A stretch of DNA of 64,000 nucleotides, taken from positions 1-64,000 of IMG/VR virus record IMGVR_UViG_3300006931_000002; one strand, 5' to 3'. The position numbers were made by a program, and so were the translations under genes. Each line of letters starts with the position of its first letter. Position 1 is the first letter of the stretch. This stretch comes from a virus. This document shows positions 38,547 to 45,983 of the stretch, one piece after another. The notes below the pieces were generated by a model. It saw nothing but the letters and a program-made list of their open reading frames with translations. It was not told the DNA's origin and made no database searches.

Positions 38547-38831
38547 TTACCGTTGGTCGACCGGGCAGACGACGACCGCTGACGAACCGAGGCCGTAGGC
38601 GTAGCCCAGCCAGGCGCCCGCGGATACCAAGGCGGCCAGGAACACGACTGCCGACAGGGTGAGGCAGACAGCTCCGAACGTCCGGCGTAGACGTGAACGG
38701 GTGGGCGCCAGGACGACGGGCTCCGTCTCCGGCTCGGCGACCGAGGTGAGCCGGCGGAGTGCCAGCGTGTCCGGTTCGATGCGGTGCAGGTCCGTGGTCG
38801 TCTCGAACCGGCGGGCGGCATGACGGCTCAT
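38547..38831 (-). CDS. Single-span membrane protein
   Basis: 94 residues from ATG 38831 (MSRHAARRFETTTDLHRIEP). One transmembrane helix (about 58-80, FGAVCLTLSAVVFLAALVSA). Cytoplasmic basic N-terminus. Overlaps the next gene stop (ATGA). Function unknown. Confidence 0.65.
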   Translation of the reverse strand: MSRHAARRFETTTDLHRIEPDTLALRRLTSVAEPETEPVVLAPTRSRLRRTFGAVCLTLSAVVFLAALVSAGAWLGYAYGLGSSAVVVCPVDQR

Positions 38832-38962
38832 GCGGCCGCCTCCGGGTTGGGCTCTCCCCGAGCCGCGGAGTCCCGGTCGCACGGCTCGGGGAGAGGTGTA
38901 GCCCCGTCGACGACGGAAGGGGGGCCGCCGCCGACGGGGAGCTTGAGACGAGGGTCAGCCAT
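38828..38962 (-). CDS. Tiny disordered hypothetical protein
   Basis: 44 residues from ATG 38962 (MADPRLKLPVGGGPPSVVDG). Pro/Gly-rich with no secondary structure evident. Supported mainly by four-to-eight-base overlaps at both ends. Confidence 0.45.
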   Translation of the reverse strand: MADPRLKLPVGGGPPSVVDGATPLPEPCDRDSAARGEPNPEAAA

Positions 38963-39332
38963 CACGGACCCCCAAGTGGGAAAGCTGTTCGGCCGCCTGG
39001 TCGAGGGCGCCCGCCAGGTGGCCTGCAAGGGAGATGGCGTCGATCAGCTCGGCGGCTGCCCATTGCGCGCAGCCCGCCCCGGCGCCCGGTGTTTCAGGAA
39101 GCCGGTCGTCGTACAGGCCACCTCGGGTCGACGTTGTTTCGGCGATCCGGGCGAACTGGCGGAGCGCCTGGGGCAGCTTGTGGGCCATCGCAGCGAGGCT
39201 GCGTACGGCCCGTTCCAGGTCGGATGGCCAGGTGATGCCGCCGTCGCCGGCGATCGTTGCATGGTTGATCTGGCGGATGAGCTGGTCGGCTCCGGCGGCG
39301 AGACGCACCACTTCGGGGGTGTCGTCAGCCAC
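38955..39332 (-). CDS. Helical hypothetical protein
   Basis: 125 residues from GTG 39332 (ADDTPEVVRLAAGADQLIRQ). Four-helix impression (ERAVRSLAAMAHKLPQALRQ; AAELIDAISLAGHLAGALDQ). Overlaps both neighbours by eight bases. Function unknown. Confidence 0.65.
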   Translation of the reverse strand: MADDTPEVVRLAAGADQLIRQINHATIAGDGGITWPSDLERAVRSLAAMAHKLPQALRQFARIAETTSTRGGLYDDRLPETPGAGAGCAQWAAAELIDAISLAGHLAGALDQAAEQLSHLGVRDG

Positions 39333-39648
39333 GACGGCCCTCGCCGAGCAAGTCCAGGAGGGCGTCGAGAGAATCAACTCCGCCATAGACCCGGATCGTG
39401 TTGTCGCCCTTGCGGATGTCCTCCAACACCCAGGCGGCGAAGGGCTTGCCTTCCGGACAGCGGGCGCGGATGAAGTGGCTCTCGCCGTGCTGTTCGGCGC
39501 TGGCCTCCCAGCGGGGGGCGCAGCAGGGGCCGAGGGCTTTCGACTGGAACAGGATGCCGCCGGTGTCCGGGCTGGCGGTGTAGTCCTTCGAGCAGTCGTC
39601 GCAGAGAACAGCGGCACCGAAGTCGTAGGTTTCGATCGGCTCGGACAT
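39325..39648 (-). CDS. Hypothetical protein with Cys cluster
   Basis: 107 residues from ATG 39648 (MSEPIETYDFGAAVLCDDCS). C-x2-C near the start and CC pair plus Cys later (ALGPCCAPRW, ARCPEGKPF) suggest a metal-stabilised small domain. Function unknown. Confidence 0.65.
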   Translation of the reverse strand: MSEPIETYDFGAAVLCDDCSKDYTASPDTGGILFQSKALGPCCAPRWEASAEQHGESHFIRARCPEGKPFAAWVLEDIRKGDNTIRVYGGVDSLDALLDLLGEGRRG

Positions 39649-39758
39649 CAGTGGTTGCCTTTCGGCTGGCCGCACAAGGCGCAGGTGTCAGGTGATGGCC
39701 TGTCCGGGTTGACCGGGTCGACGGCCCATTCAGGGTCGAAGTCGTGGTCGACGGCCAT
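39648..39758 (-). CDS. Minute protein with CxxC
   Basis: 36 residues from ATG 39758 (MAVDHDFDPEWAVDPVNPDR), ending CALCGQPKGNH. A single C-x2-C with a terminal His. Both ends overlap neighbours by one base. Confidence 0.5.
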   Translation of the reverse strand: MAVDHDFDPEWAVDPVNPDRPSPDTCALCGQPKGNH

Positions 39759-40249
39759 CAACGGTTCGCCTCCAATGCGACCGCTTCGGCCAGCGATGGC
39801 CGCTGGGTGAGCACGGCTGGTACGACCAGTGCGATGCCGCAGGATTCCGGGTCGACGTCGCACAGCGACATCTGCCGTGTTGCAGGGGCCACCGCCTCGG
39901 CGGGGCGGGTCGACGGGCCGGCATCCGCATGTGGCAGGTGCAGGAATACTGGGCCGACCGCGGCGGCCAGGCCCACGGTGAGGACGACGCCGAACAGGAT
40001 GCCGCCGCCGTCGGCACGCCTGGCCGGATGCCGGGCGGCAAGCGGCTCGTCGTCGACGTCGGGCTCCGGGTCGGTGTTCTCGTCGGGCTCGTCGCCATCC
40101 GGCAGGTCGGGCACGGGTCGCAGCGCCGACACGGTGACTACGGGCGGGGCGAGTGGGGGCAGGAGCGGAAACGCGACGATCTGTTTCGAGCTGAGGACCA
40201 CCGTTCTGTCGAGGTCCGGGCCGGTGTAGCGGACAGCGGTAACCGTCAT
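39758..40249 (-). CDS. Single-span membrane protein
   Basis: 163 residues. Cytoplasmic, acidic first half (DLPDGDEPDENTDPEPDVDD), one transmembrane helix (about 84-104, ILFGVVLTVGLAAAVGPVFL), then an outer part with two cysteines (LCDVDPESCGIAL). Function unknown. Confidence 0.65.
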   Translation of the reverse strand: MTVTAVRYTGPDLDRTVVLSSKQIVAFPLLPPLAPPVVTVSALRPVPDLPDGDEPDENTDPEPDVDDEPLAARHPARRADGGGILFGVVLTVGLAAAVGPVFLHLPHADAGPSTRPAEAVAPATRQMSLCDVDPESCGIALVVPAVLTQRPSLAEAVALEANR

Positions 40250-40752
40250 CGGGCGGTCTCCCTGTAGACGTGAAGCTCTAGGCCGGCGCCCACCGCACGG
40301 GTGATGCAGTCATGGGTGCCGTGGGTGAAATGGCCCGGTGGAAGTAGGCGGCCGTCGTGACGGCAGGGGCCGGGCTTGGTGCAGCAGTGGGCGAACGCCA
40401 AAACCACGTCCTCACCCGGCACCATCAGCGTGACCATTTCGCCGTTGCGGATTTGGCCAGCGCCCGGGTTGAACCTGCCCCTGCCGTCTGGCCCGTTCCA
40501 GGCTGCGGGATGGGGATCGTGTACTACATCCCGCCGCGGATTCGGGCCGTAGATCAGAGCCATCGCCCAGTTGCGGGCGATCCGGTCGGCGCCCGGGGTG
40601 CCGTCCTTGCGGGGCGGGCAGTCGCCGTGGACCACGACCAGTTCGGACGTGCGGTTGGCGACGGCGAGCGGGCCGGGCAGATAGTCACCGAGCCGGGCGG
40701 AGATCAGAGCGAGGTTGGTCCACGAACGGCTGCCGGTCACTAGCACCCTCAT
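40246..40752 (-). CDS. SLOG-superfamily protein (YspA/DUF2493-like)
   Basis: 168 residues. MRVLVTGSRSWTNLALI is the nucleotide-binding first strand and loop; ELVVVHGDCPPRKDGTPGAD followed by RIARNWA is the second signature of the cpYpsA/DUF2493 branch of the SLOG fold (DprA relatives). These proteins are widespread in phages and bind nucleotides or derivatives. The C-terminal half with several Cys/His is not recognised. Confidence 0.75.
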   Translation of the reverse strand: MRVLVTGSRSWTNLALISARLGDYLPGPLAVANRTSELVVVHGDCPPRKDGTPGADRIARNWAMALIYGPNPRRDVVHDPHPAAWNGPDGRGRFNPGAGQIRNGEMVTLMVPGEDVVLAFAHCCTKPGPCRHDGRLLPPGHFTHGTHDCITRAVGAGLELHVYRETAR

Positions 40753-41081
40753 GCCGCACCACCGATCATGACGACAGGCAGCCAGCGGGTGTCATCCGGC
40801 GACACGAACCCGTGATGTGCCTGCGGCTGGTAGGTCTTACCGGCTGGCGGCCACACCTCGAAACCGTCGTCGGCGCGCCGAACACGCATCCCGACAGTTC
40901 CGCCGGGCATCCGCTTTGCCGGGTAGTCCGGGTGCAGCCAGCACAGCCGGTCACTGTCACACCACATGGCCCAGGGCAGGGTCCAAGCTTCTTCGCCTGG
41001 CAGCATGCCGGCCAACGTGCGGGGCTCCAGCGTTTCCGGAAGCCGCTGCCGGGTCCGCGGCTGCCTTGTGAACAGGCTCAT
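40749..41081 (-). CDS. Hypothetical phage protein
   Basis: 110 residues from ATG 41081 (MSLFTRQPRTRQRLPETLEP). WAMWCDSDRLCWLHPDYPAK contains two Cys and several Trp. Starts with the same MSLF as its neighbour 41078-41431. Function unknown. Confidence 0.65.
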   Translation of the reverse strand: MSLFTRQPRTRQRLPETLEPRTLAGMLPGEEAWTLPWAMWCDSDRLCWLHPDYPAKRMPGGTVGMRVRRADDGFEVWPPAGKTYQPQAHHGFVSPDDTRWLPVVMIGGAA

Positions 41082-41431
41082 GCCGCCACCGGCTCTCGGA
41101 GCGTGGCGACCTGCACCCATGGCATCCAGATCGGCACCGCGTTGGCGTCCAGCTTCCAGGCGATATCCCACAAACCCGGTGTCAAGGCGCCGGCCGTGTA
41201 GCCGTCGGCTAGCCAGTCACCCGGCGGATCGGACCACCAGTGGTCGAACGCGCACCATGACGCCGGGTCCAACGTGGAACGCAACAGTCCGCCGTAGGTC
41301 TGTGGCACCCGGCACCACGGCGTTGCCCCGTCGGCAAGTCCCGGGCAGTACGGGGTGATCTCCAGGTCGCCGTGCGGGTCCTCGGCGACAAGGACCCTGT
41401 GATCGTCGAACTGCCAGGCGAACAGGCTCAT
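41078..41431 (-). CDS. Hypothetical phage protein
   Basis: 117 residues, unusually Trp-rich (DPASWCAFDHWWSDPPGDWL, GLWDIAWKLDANAVPIWMPW). Overlaps its neighbours by four bases. Function unknown. Confidence 0.65.
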   Translation of the reverse strand: MSLFAWQFDDHRVLVAEDPHGDLEITPYCPGLADGATPWCRVPQTYGGLLRSTLDPASWCAFDHWWSDPPGDWLADGYTAGALTPGLWDIAWKLDANAVPIWMPWVQVATLREPVAA

Positions 41432-41664
41432 GCGGCCACCGCCGTCTCGATGACGAAGCGGGCCACCGTCCGCCTGCCTGAGACCACCCGGCCTGTGCCG
41501 GTGACGGGGTCGAGTAGCACCTCAATGTCGCCGAGCACCGACGGCCAGACGTGGTTGCGGATCGCGTCCTCAATCTCGCGCGGGCTGTCTCCAATCGAGA
41601 CCATCAGCGGGAGGATCGGACGGCGGGAACCGGTGAACGTCACCATCGCGGGGTAGGCGCCCAT
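41428..41664 (-). CDS. Small beta-rich hypothetical protein
   Basis: 78 residues from ATG 41664 (MGAYPAMVTFTGSRRPILPL). Ferredoxin-like size with helix DSPREIEDAIRNHVWP and closing strands. Function unknown. Confidence 0.6.
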   Translation of the reverse strand: MGAYPAMVTFTGSRRPILPLMVSIGDSPREIEDAIRNHVWPSVLGDIEVLLDPVTGTGRVVSGRRTVARFVIETAVAA

Positions 41665-41855
41665 CAGGCACTCCGCCGGGCGTCGTCGAGTTCGCAGGCC
41701 CTGACCCACAGGGCTGTGGCCCGGTCGCCGCCGGCCTCGTCGAACAGGGCATCACACAGGTCGTCGCGCAGTGTGCCGGGGCTCATCGCCGCGAAGTCGA
41801 CGGCCAGCGCGGCGACGATCGCCTCATCGGACAGCCGCTCCAGGAAGGCGCTCAC
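41664..41855 (-). CDS. Small helical hypothetical protein
   Basis: 63 residues from GTG 41855 (SAFLERLSDEAIVAALAVDF). All helix, acidic. Stop overlaps the next start; its own start overlaps the previous stop (GTGA). Confidence 0.6.
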   Translation of the reverse strand: MSAFLERLSDEAIVAALAVDFAAMSPGTLRDDLCDALFDEAGGDRATALWVRACELDDARRSA

Positions 41856-42271
41856 GCCGCCACCGCCCCACGGCGCAGCAGGCAGGAGTCCTCCAGATGC
41901 CACCGCCACACGAGGTCGGCCTTCTCCCGGCTCCAGCCGCGCGAGAACGCGCCACAGGGACAGACGACCATCCACAGGCCGTCCGAGTCGGGCAGCAGAC
42001 CGCCGGTCGACTCCTCGATGACCCGTTCGTGCCGGTGGCCCCGTCCCCACGCCTCAACCTGCTGACGGTCAGCCGCGACTGGGGTCAGCGCACCGCAGGC
42101 GCAGCGGGCCTGCCACAGAGATGACGGCTGTTCGTACACGTCGATGATTCGGCCTGAGTCCGGGTCGATCTCGATGCCGACCTTGACCGGGGCCGCTTCC
42201 AACGGCCAGTAGTGAAACCGGTGGGCGCGGCGAACCTCGTCTGGTGTGGGGGCGACGACGGTGGCGCCCAT
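41852..42271 (-). CDS. Hypothetical protein with Cys pairs
   Basis: 139 residues from ATG 42271 (MGATVVAPTPDEVRRAHRFH). Two CxC pairs (QARCACGALTP, MVVCPCGAFSRG) suggest a zinc ribbon. VWRWHLEDSC near the end. Function unknown. Confidence 0.65.
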   Translation of the reverse strand: MGATVVAPTPDEVRRAHRFHYWPLEAAPVKVGIEIDPDSGRIIDVYEQPSSLWQARCACGALTPVAADRQQVEAWGRGHRHERVIEESTGGLLPDSDGLWMVVCPCGAFSRGWSREKADLVWRWHLEDSCLLRRGAVAA

Positions 42272-42615
42272 CAGGCCACCCCCGCCGGGTCGCTGTCGAG
42301 CCGCCCGCCGGGCGCAGCATTCCGGGCCTCGGTCTCTGCGCACAGCAGCGGCCAGTTGTGCGCGAGCCCCAGCATGTTGATGCTGTCCGCTTTCCAGTAG
42401 GCAGCCATCAGCAGCGCGCTGGCCGTCGCCTCGGGCATCGACGCGGCCTCCCGGTGGTCGAACCCGTAATCGTCTGGGAACTCGAAGAAGCGGTGCCACG
42501 TCTCGTCGATGCGGTCCGCGTCGTCGGCGTGGGAACGCTGGTGAGCGGCGATGATCAGACTGGCGAAGGATTCGTTACGCAACGCCTTCGACGCCTGGAA
42601 GTCGGCGAGGCTCAC
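42271..42615 (-). CDS. Helical hypothetical protein
   Basis: 114 residues from GTG 42615. Helical and acidic (SLADFQASKALRNESFASLI, TASALLMAAYWKADSINMLG). Function unknown. Confidence 0.6.
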   Translation of the reverse strand: MSLADFQASKALRNESFASLIIAAHQRSHADDADRIDETWHRFFEFPDDYGFDHREAASMPEATASALLMAAYWKADSINMLGLAHNWPLLCAETEARNAAPGGRLDSDPAGVA

Positions 42616-42938
42616 CGGGCCACCTCGACGGGCTCGTAGTCCTCGGTGACCCCGTACGGGGCGATCGGGAACACGTCCTCAGCCGGGGCCGGCGGCCAGA
42701 ACACGACGGTCAGCCGATCGATGACGGCCAGCAACTCGTCGTTGCCGTGAGCCAGGTCCCGGGCCCGTTCCGGCAGATCCCAGCGGTAGCCGTCCAAGTC
42801 CACGCCGTCCGGGCAGGTCGCCTCGGTGTAGATCGCGAACGGGTCGACCCCGCCCGAGATGACGGCGATCAGCGCCGCGTCGTGCGGGTCAACGGCGGCC
42901 AGGCCGGCGAGTGCTGGTTGGTCGGTGGTGACGGTCAC
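42612..42938 (-). CDS. Hypothetical protein leading the minus operon
   Basis: 108 residues from GTG 42938 (GGGGG site). Acidic, mixed fold (DLPERARDLAHGNDELLAVI). Its start overlaps the stop of a 19-codon upstream frame. First sizeable gene of the long minus operon that runs to 31.1 kb. Confidence 0.65.
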   Translation of the reverse strand: MTVTTDQPALAGLAAVDPHDAALIAVISGGVDPFAIYTEATCPDGVDLDGYRWDLPERARDLAHGNDELLAVIDRLTVVFWPPAPAEDVFPIAPYGVTEDYEPVEVAR

Positions 42939-42994
42939 AAAGCCCCCCTCTGCTCACGGCCCGTTCGGTCCGGGCCATGGCAGCATGTTCCCAT
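42935..42994 (-). CDS. Possible 19-residue leader peptide
   Basis: ATG at 42994 is preceded by AAGGAATGT, identical to the site before the gene starting at 21615. The frame (MGTCCHGPDRTGREQRGAL) ends in TGA overlapping the next GTG. Could be a translated leader for the operon. Too short to prove by eye. Confidence 0.4.
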   Translation of the reverse strand: MGTCCHGPDRTGREQRGAL

Positions 42995-43062
42995 ACATTC
43001 CTTGATCGATCAAGTCAGCTCTAGGTAGCGGCCCGTCCGTGTGGCATGCTTGCCATACTGTA
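42995..43062. promoter_or_regulatory. Divergent control region of the early operon
   Basis: A perfect 14-bp palindrome CTTGATCGATCAAG (43001-43014) stands next to the minus leader start. CATACTGTA (43054-43062), also present at 33655-33663, lies before the + HNH gene. Two GGAACA repeats follow. This stretch separates the minus accessory operon from the + early/replication operon and is a plausible switch point; no full -35/-10 pair could be fixed. Confidence 0.5.
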
Positions 43063-43101
43063 GGAACATAGAGGAACATGCCGCAGCGAGAGGGGGAAGC
43101 G

Positions 43102-43620
43102 ATGGCACTCCAGCGACGCACCCCCATGCCTCGCGGCGGCCCACTACGGCAGATCTCCGCCAGGCGCGAGGCACAGCACGACGGGCCGCTCTGGTCGACG
43201 CTCACCCGGTCCGAACTGCACCGATGCGCCGAACCTAGGCGCCTCACGGCACCTAGGTGGAAGACCGCCAAGCCCACGCCCGACCCGGTCACCACCGACG
43301 TGCGGGCCATCGTCCGCCGCCGCTCAGGTGGCCGCTGCGAACTGTGCGGAACCGTCCTACAGCCCGGCCACAGTTCGATACAGCACCGGCAGCGCCGAGG
43401 CCATGGCGACCACACCGTCACGAACCTGCTCGACGTCTGCGGCAGGGATGCGGGCGAAGGCTGCCACGCACTTTGTGATCGTTCGCCGCGTCGTTTCGAC
43501 GAGGGCTGGTCGGTCCGCTCGTGGCTGGACCCGGCCTCACAGCCTGTGCTGCTCGTGGGTGGCCGGCGGGTGCTGCTGACCACGGACGGCGGCTACGAGG
43601 CGGTGTCGATGCCGCCCTGA
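43102..43620 (+). CDS. HNH endonuclease-like protein
   Basis: 172 residues from ATG 43102 (GAGAGGGGGA site). A basic N-terminus (ALQRRTPMPRGGPLRQISAR) precedes RCELCGTVL and SIQHRQRRGHGDHTVTNLLD with a later CGRDAGEGCHALCD: zinc cysteines around an HNH-like His/Asn core. First gene of the early operon but followed by a strong terminator, so it is perhaps expressed on its own. Probable nicking or homing-type nuclease. Confidence 0.75.
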   Translation: MALQRRTPMPRGGPLRQISARREAQHDGPLWSTLTRSELHRCAEPRRLTAPRWKTAKPTPDPVTTDVRAIVRRRSGGRCELCGTVLQPGHSSIQHRQRRGHGDHTVTNLLDVCGRDAGEGCHALCDRSPRRFDEGWSVRSWLDPASQPVLLVGGRRVLLTTDGGYEAVSMPP

Positions 43621-43626
43621 ACAGCA

Positions 43627-43664
43627 AGAAGCCCGGCCACTCGGGGGGAAGCGGCCGGGCTTCT
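43627..43664 (+). terminator. Strong terminator
   Basis: A perfect 12-bp stem (AGAAGCCCGGCC at 43627-43638 with its complement at 43653-43664). It separates the HNH gene from the replication genes. Confidence 0.8.
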
Positions 43665-43723
43665 GCGGGACGTCAACCCGGTTCCCGCCGGGCCAACTAC
43701 TCACACGCTATGGAGACAATACC

Positions 43724-44158
43724 ATGGCACGACCCGATTTGGGCCCAGAAAGCTGGGATCCGCCATCACGCCGCGACGCCGAGAAGGTTGCCGCAGCCCT
43801 GCACAGGTGGCGTGAGCGCGAGAAGTCCTTCTCGCGCAGCGCAGAAGAAATCCTCCACATCTGGGAGTCCGCCGACCTCATCGGGAACGACCTAGACCGC
43901 TATCGCGCACGGCCGTGGGAAGTGCTCGACGACCGCGGCGGAGAGTTCTGGCCGCCACTTCCGGACGATGACCGCGCCCACTCGATCATCTGGGGTTGGT
44001 TGCGAGCGGGCCTCGACGAAGACTTCCTCAAGCGAATCATGCTGCCACTCCGTAAGTCGACGGAGATCGACGACGCAGACAAGTGGGCCCACTACACCAC
44101 CGTTGTCGAGTCCGCCCTTTCCGCCTTTCGGCAGGAAGCGGCCGGCGAGGACCGGTGA
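43724..44158 (+). CDS. Helical early protein
   Basis: 144 residues, acidic, helical (ARPDLGPESWDPPSRRDAEK; LRAGLDEDFLKRIMLPLRKS). Stop overlaps the initiator start (GTGA). It may be a partner of the replication initiator by position. No family recognised. Confidence 0.65.
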   Translation: MARPDLGPESWDPPSRRDAEKVAAALHRWREREKSFSRSAEEILHIWESADLIGNDLDRYRARPWEVLDDRGGEFWPPLPDDDRAHSIIWGWLRAGLDEDFLKRIMLPLRKSTEIDDADKWAHYTTVVESALSAFRQEAAGEDR

Positions 44159-45312
44159 GCGAGTGGAAATGGGTGATCGAGCGGGCGGTGACCTGCCGCC
44201 CGAACCGCGAGGACCCGCCACTTCCCGAGCCGCTTCCCAGCACGTGTCGGCTAGTGATGCTCGCGCTGTTGTCGCTCACTGTTTCTGATGCCGTGATCCG
44301 CGAGGACCGTCAGCCGTCACTGGGCGAGCTGGCAGGCATGGTGGGGATGAGTAAGGACGCCGTCAGCAGTGCCCTGAACTACTTGGAGGGCCGGCGCCCG
44401 CGGAAGGACGAGAAGGGTCGGCAGCGATGGACCGACACGGCCGGCAGGTCGATGCCAGTTGTCGCTGGCATGGACGTGTGGATCGTGCGGCATCGGCCTG
44501 CTACGGCAAAGTCGCTCGGCGAAGGGGAGACGACCCGCTACGAGCTTCTGCACCCGTGCGCCAAGTCTCCTGCCGGCACGGTCAGTAGTCCGGGAGCCGG
44601 ACAGGGTGTAGTCTGGGAGCCGGACAGGGTTGCCGACCCGGCAGTAGCCCGGGAGCCGGACACCCCTAGTCCGATTCCCGGACAGGGTGAACGGTCCAAC
44701 ACCCCGTCCGGTTCCCCGGTGCCCCTAGTCCGGGGAACGGACACCCCTAGTCCGGGAAACGGACACATTCCTTATCCAGACTGTAAAGACCTTCTAGACC
44801 AGGACAGCGCGACTTCGCGCGCCCCCATCCCGGCAGATGATCAGAATCAAGAAGCGCAGGCCACACTGCCCTTCGGACTGGCCGCCGTCGCCGCCACGGC
44901 TCAGACGCCACCCGCGTCCAAGACGGCAGCGCCGAGGAAGAAGTCTGGATCAAGGTCCGCGAAACCCCTCAGCGAACAAGGTTTGATCGCCAAGGGCATC
45001 GTGGACGAGTGGTGGGCTCGCCAGAGTCCGCGACCGGCATCACAGAAGTTCTGGCCAATCCTGAGAATCGTTGAAGGTCATCTCAAGGCGGGATGGACGG
45101 CCGAACAGACTTCACGGGCTCTCGACGACTGCATCACCGCCGGCTTTGCGATCACCATCAACACTTTCGAGCGTGCCCTACGGCAGCCCGGCAAGGTCAT
45201 CCAGATGCCGGCTCGTAACGCGGCTGGCTACCAGCCGTACCGCGACCCCGAAGACGAGTCGATCTACAACTACAGCTCGACGCCTGCTACCCGGGAGGCG
45301 AGCGGCCAGTGA
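44155..45312 (+). CDS. Phage replication initiator with internal origin iterons
   Basis: 385 residues from GTG 44155. N-terminal winged-helix domain (SLGELAGMVGMSKDAVSSAL, about 60-80). The middle (about 145-205) is Pro/Gly-rich and disordered, coded by six clear iterons. The C-terminal domain (QGLIAKGIVDEWWARQSP, KAGWTAEQTSRALDDCITAG) resembles loader-contact domains of phage initiators. The layout parallels lambda O: DNA-binding domain, origin inside the gene, helicase-loader contact. Next genes are a DnaC-like ATPase and DnaB. It is expected to bind the iterons and recruit the loader. Confidence 0.8.
   Translation: MSEWKWVIERAVTCRPNREDPPLPEPLPSTCRLVMLALLSLTVSDAVIREDRQPSLGELAGMVGMSKDAVSSALNYLEGRRPRKDEKGRQRWTDTAGRSMPVVAGMDVWIVRHRPATAKSLGEGETTRYELLHPCAKSPAGTVSSPGAGQGVVWEPDRVADPAVAREPDTPSPIPGQGERSNTPSGSPVPLVRGTDTPSPGNGHIPYPDCKDLLDQDSATSRAPIPADDQNQEAQATLPFGLAAVAATAQTPPASKTAAPRKKSGSRSAKPLSEQGLIAKGIVDEWWARQSPRPASQKFWPILRIVEGHLKAGWTAEQTSRALDDCITAGFAITINTFERALRQPGKVIQMPARNAAGYQPYRDPEDESIYNYSSTPATREASGQ
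44586..44768 (+). repeat. Replication-origin iterons inside the initiator gene
   Basis: Six 21-bp copies related to TAGTCCGGGAGCCGGACA start at 44586, 44609, 44645, 44667, 44726 and 44748; a degenerate one lies near 44705. Each has GTCCG...CGGAC dyad symmetry. The spacing is close to two helical turns. An A/T-richer stretch (44765-44805) follows, a possible unwinding element. Confidence 0.85.
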
Positions 45313-45983
45313 ACACCTCCGACGCTCTCACCGCGGCCCTTGGTGCCCTGCCTGCTGGCATCACCGTCCCGGACGTCGCCGACTCGGCGCGGCTCGTCGA
45401 CCCGGCCGAGATCCGCGCCGACCAGATCGCCGAACGCCTCTCCGAACTGATCCCGCCGCTGTGGACGGACGCCACAGCCAGCCACCCAGACATTGCCGCA
45501 TGGGCCGATCGTGTGGCCGCCGGTGACACCTGCTCGCTGCTGCTCGTCGGGCTCGTGGGTCGCGGTAAGAGCCACCAGGCGTATGGAGCGCTTCGCCGAA
45601 TCGTGGAGCGGTCATGGCCCCGCTCCTTGTCGATCGTCGCCGGCCCAGCGCCGGATCTTCTCGACGATGCCCGCCCGTCTCCGGGTGTAGATGGCCGCGA
45701 GGTGATCCGCCGCTACCGGGAAGCCGACGTTCTGATGTTGGACGACGTCGGCGCCGAGAAGGGCTCCGACTGGGTTGGCGAACAACTCTACCGGATCTTG
45801 GACTACCGGTATCGCTACCTGCGGCCCACGCTCGTCGTGTCGAACCTTCCCCCGGAGGCACCCCGGGAAGCGAACATCCACACGCTGGCGGCTCATCTCG
45901 GCGACCGGCTGTTCTCGCGGCTCTGCCAGATGTGTCAGACGGTCGTCATCACCGGCCCAGACCGCCGCCGGGCGGCCCGGTGA
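45309..45983 (+). CDS. DnaC/IstB-like helicase loader ATPase
   Basis: 224 residues from GTG 45309 overlapping the initiator stop. AAA+ motifs: Walker A GLVGRGKSH, Walker B VLMLDDVGAEK, and LVVSNLPPE with LGDRLFSRL as the sensor/arginine-finger region. The short form fits phage helicase loaders, which place DnaB on single-stranded DNA at the origin. Stop overlaps the DnaB start. Confidence 0.88.
   Translation: MNTSDALTAALGALPAGITVPDVADSARLVDPAEIRADQIAERLSELIPPLWTDATASHPDIAAWADRVAAGDTCSLLLVGLVGRGKSHQAYGALRRIVERSWPRSLSIVAGPAPDLLDDARPSPGVDGREVIRRYREADVLMLDDVGAEKGSDWVGEQLYRILDYRYRYLRPTLVVSNLPPEAPREANIHTLAAHLGDRLFSRLCQMCQTVVITGPDRRRAAR

Noticed and set aside
44586-44768. CRISPR array
   Set aside because: The repeats are nearly contiguous 21-mers without unique spacers of constant length and lie within a coding frame; iterons fit better.
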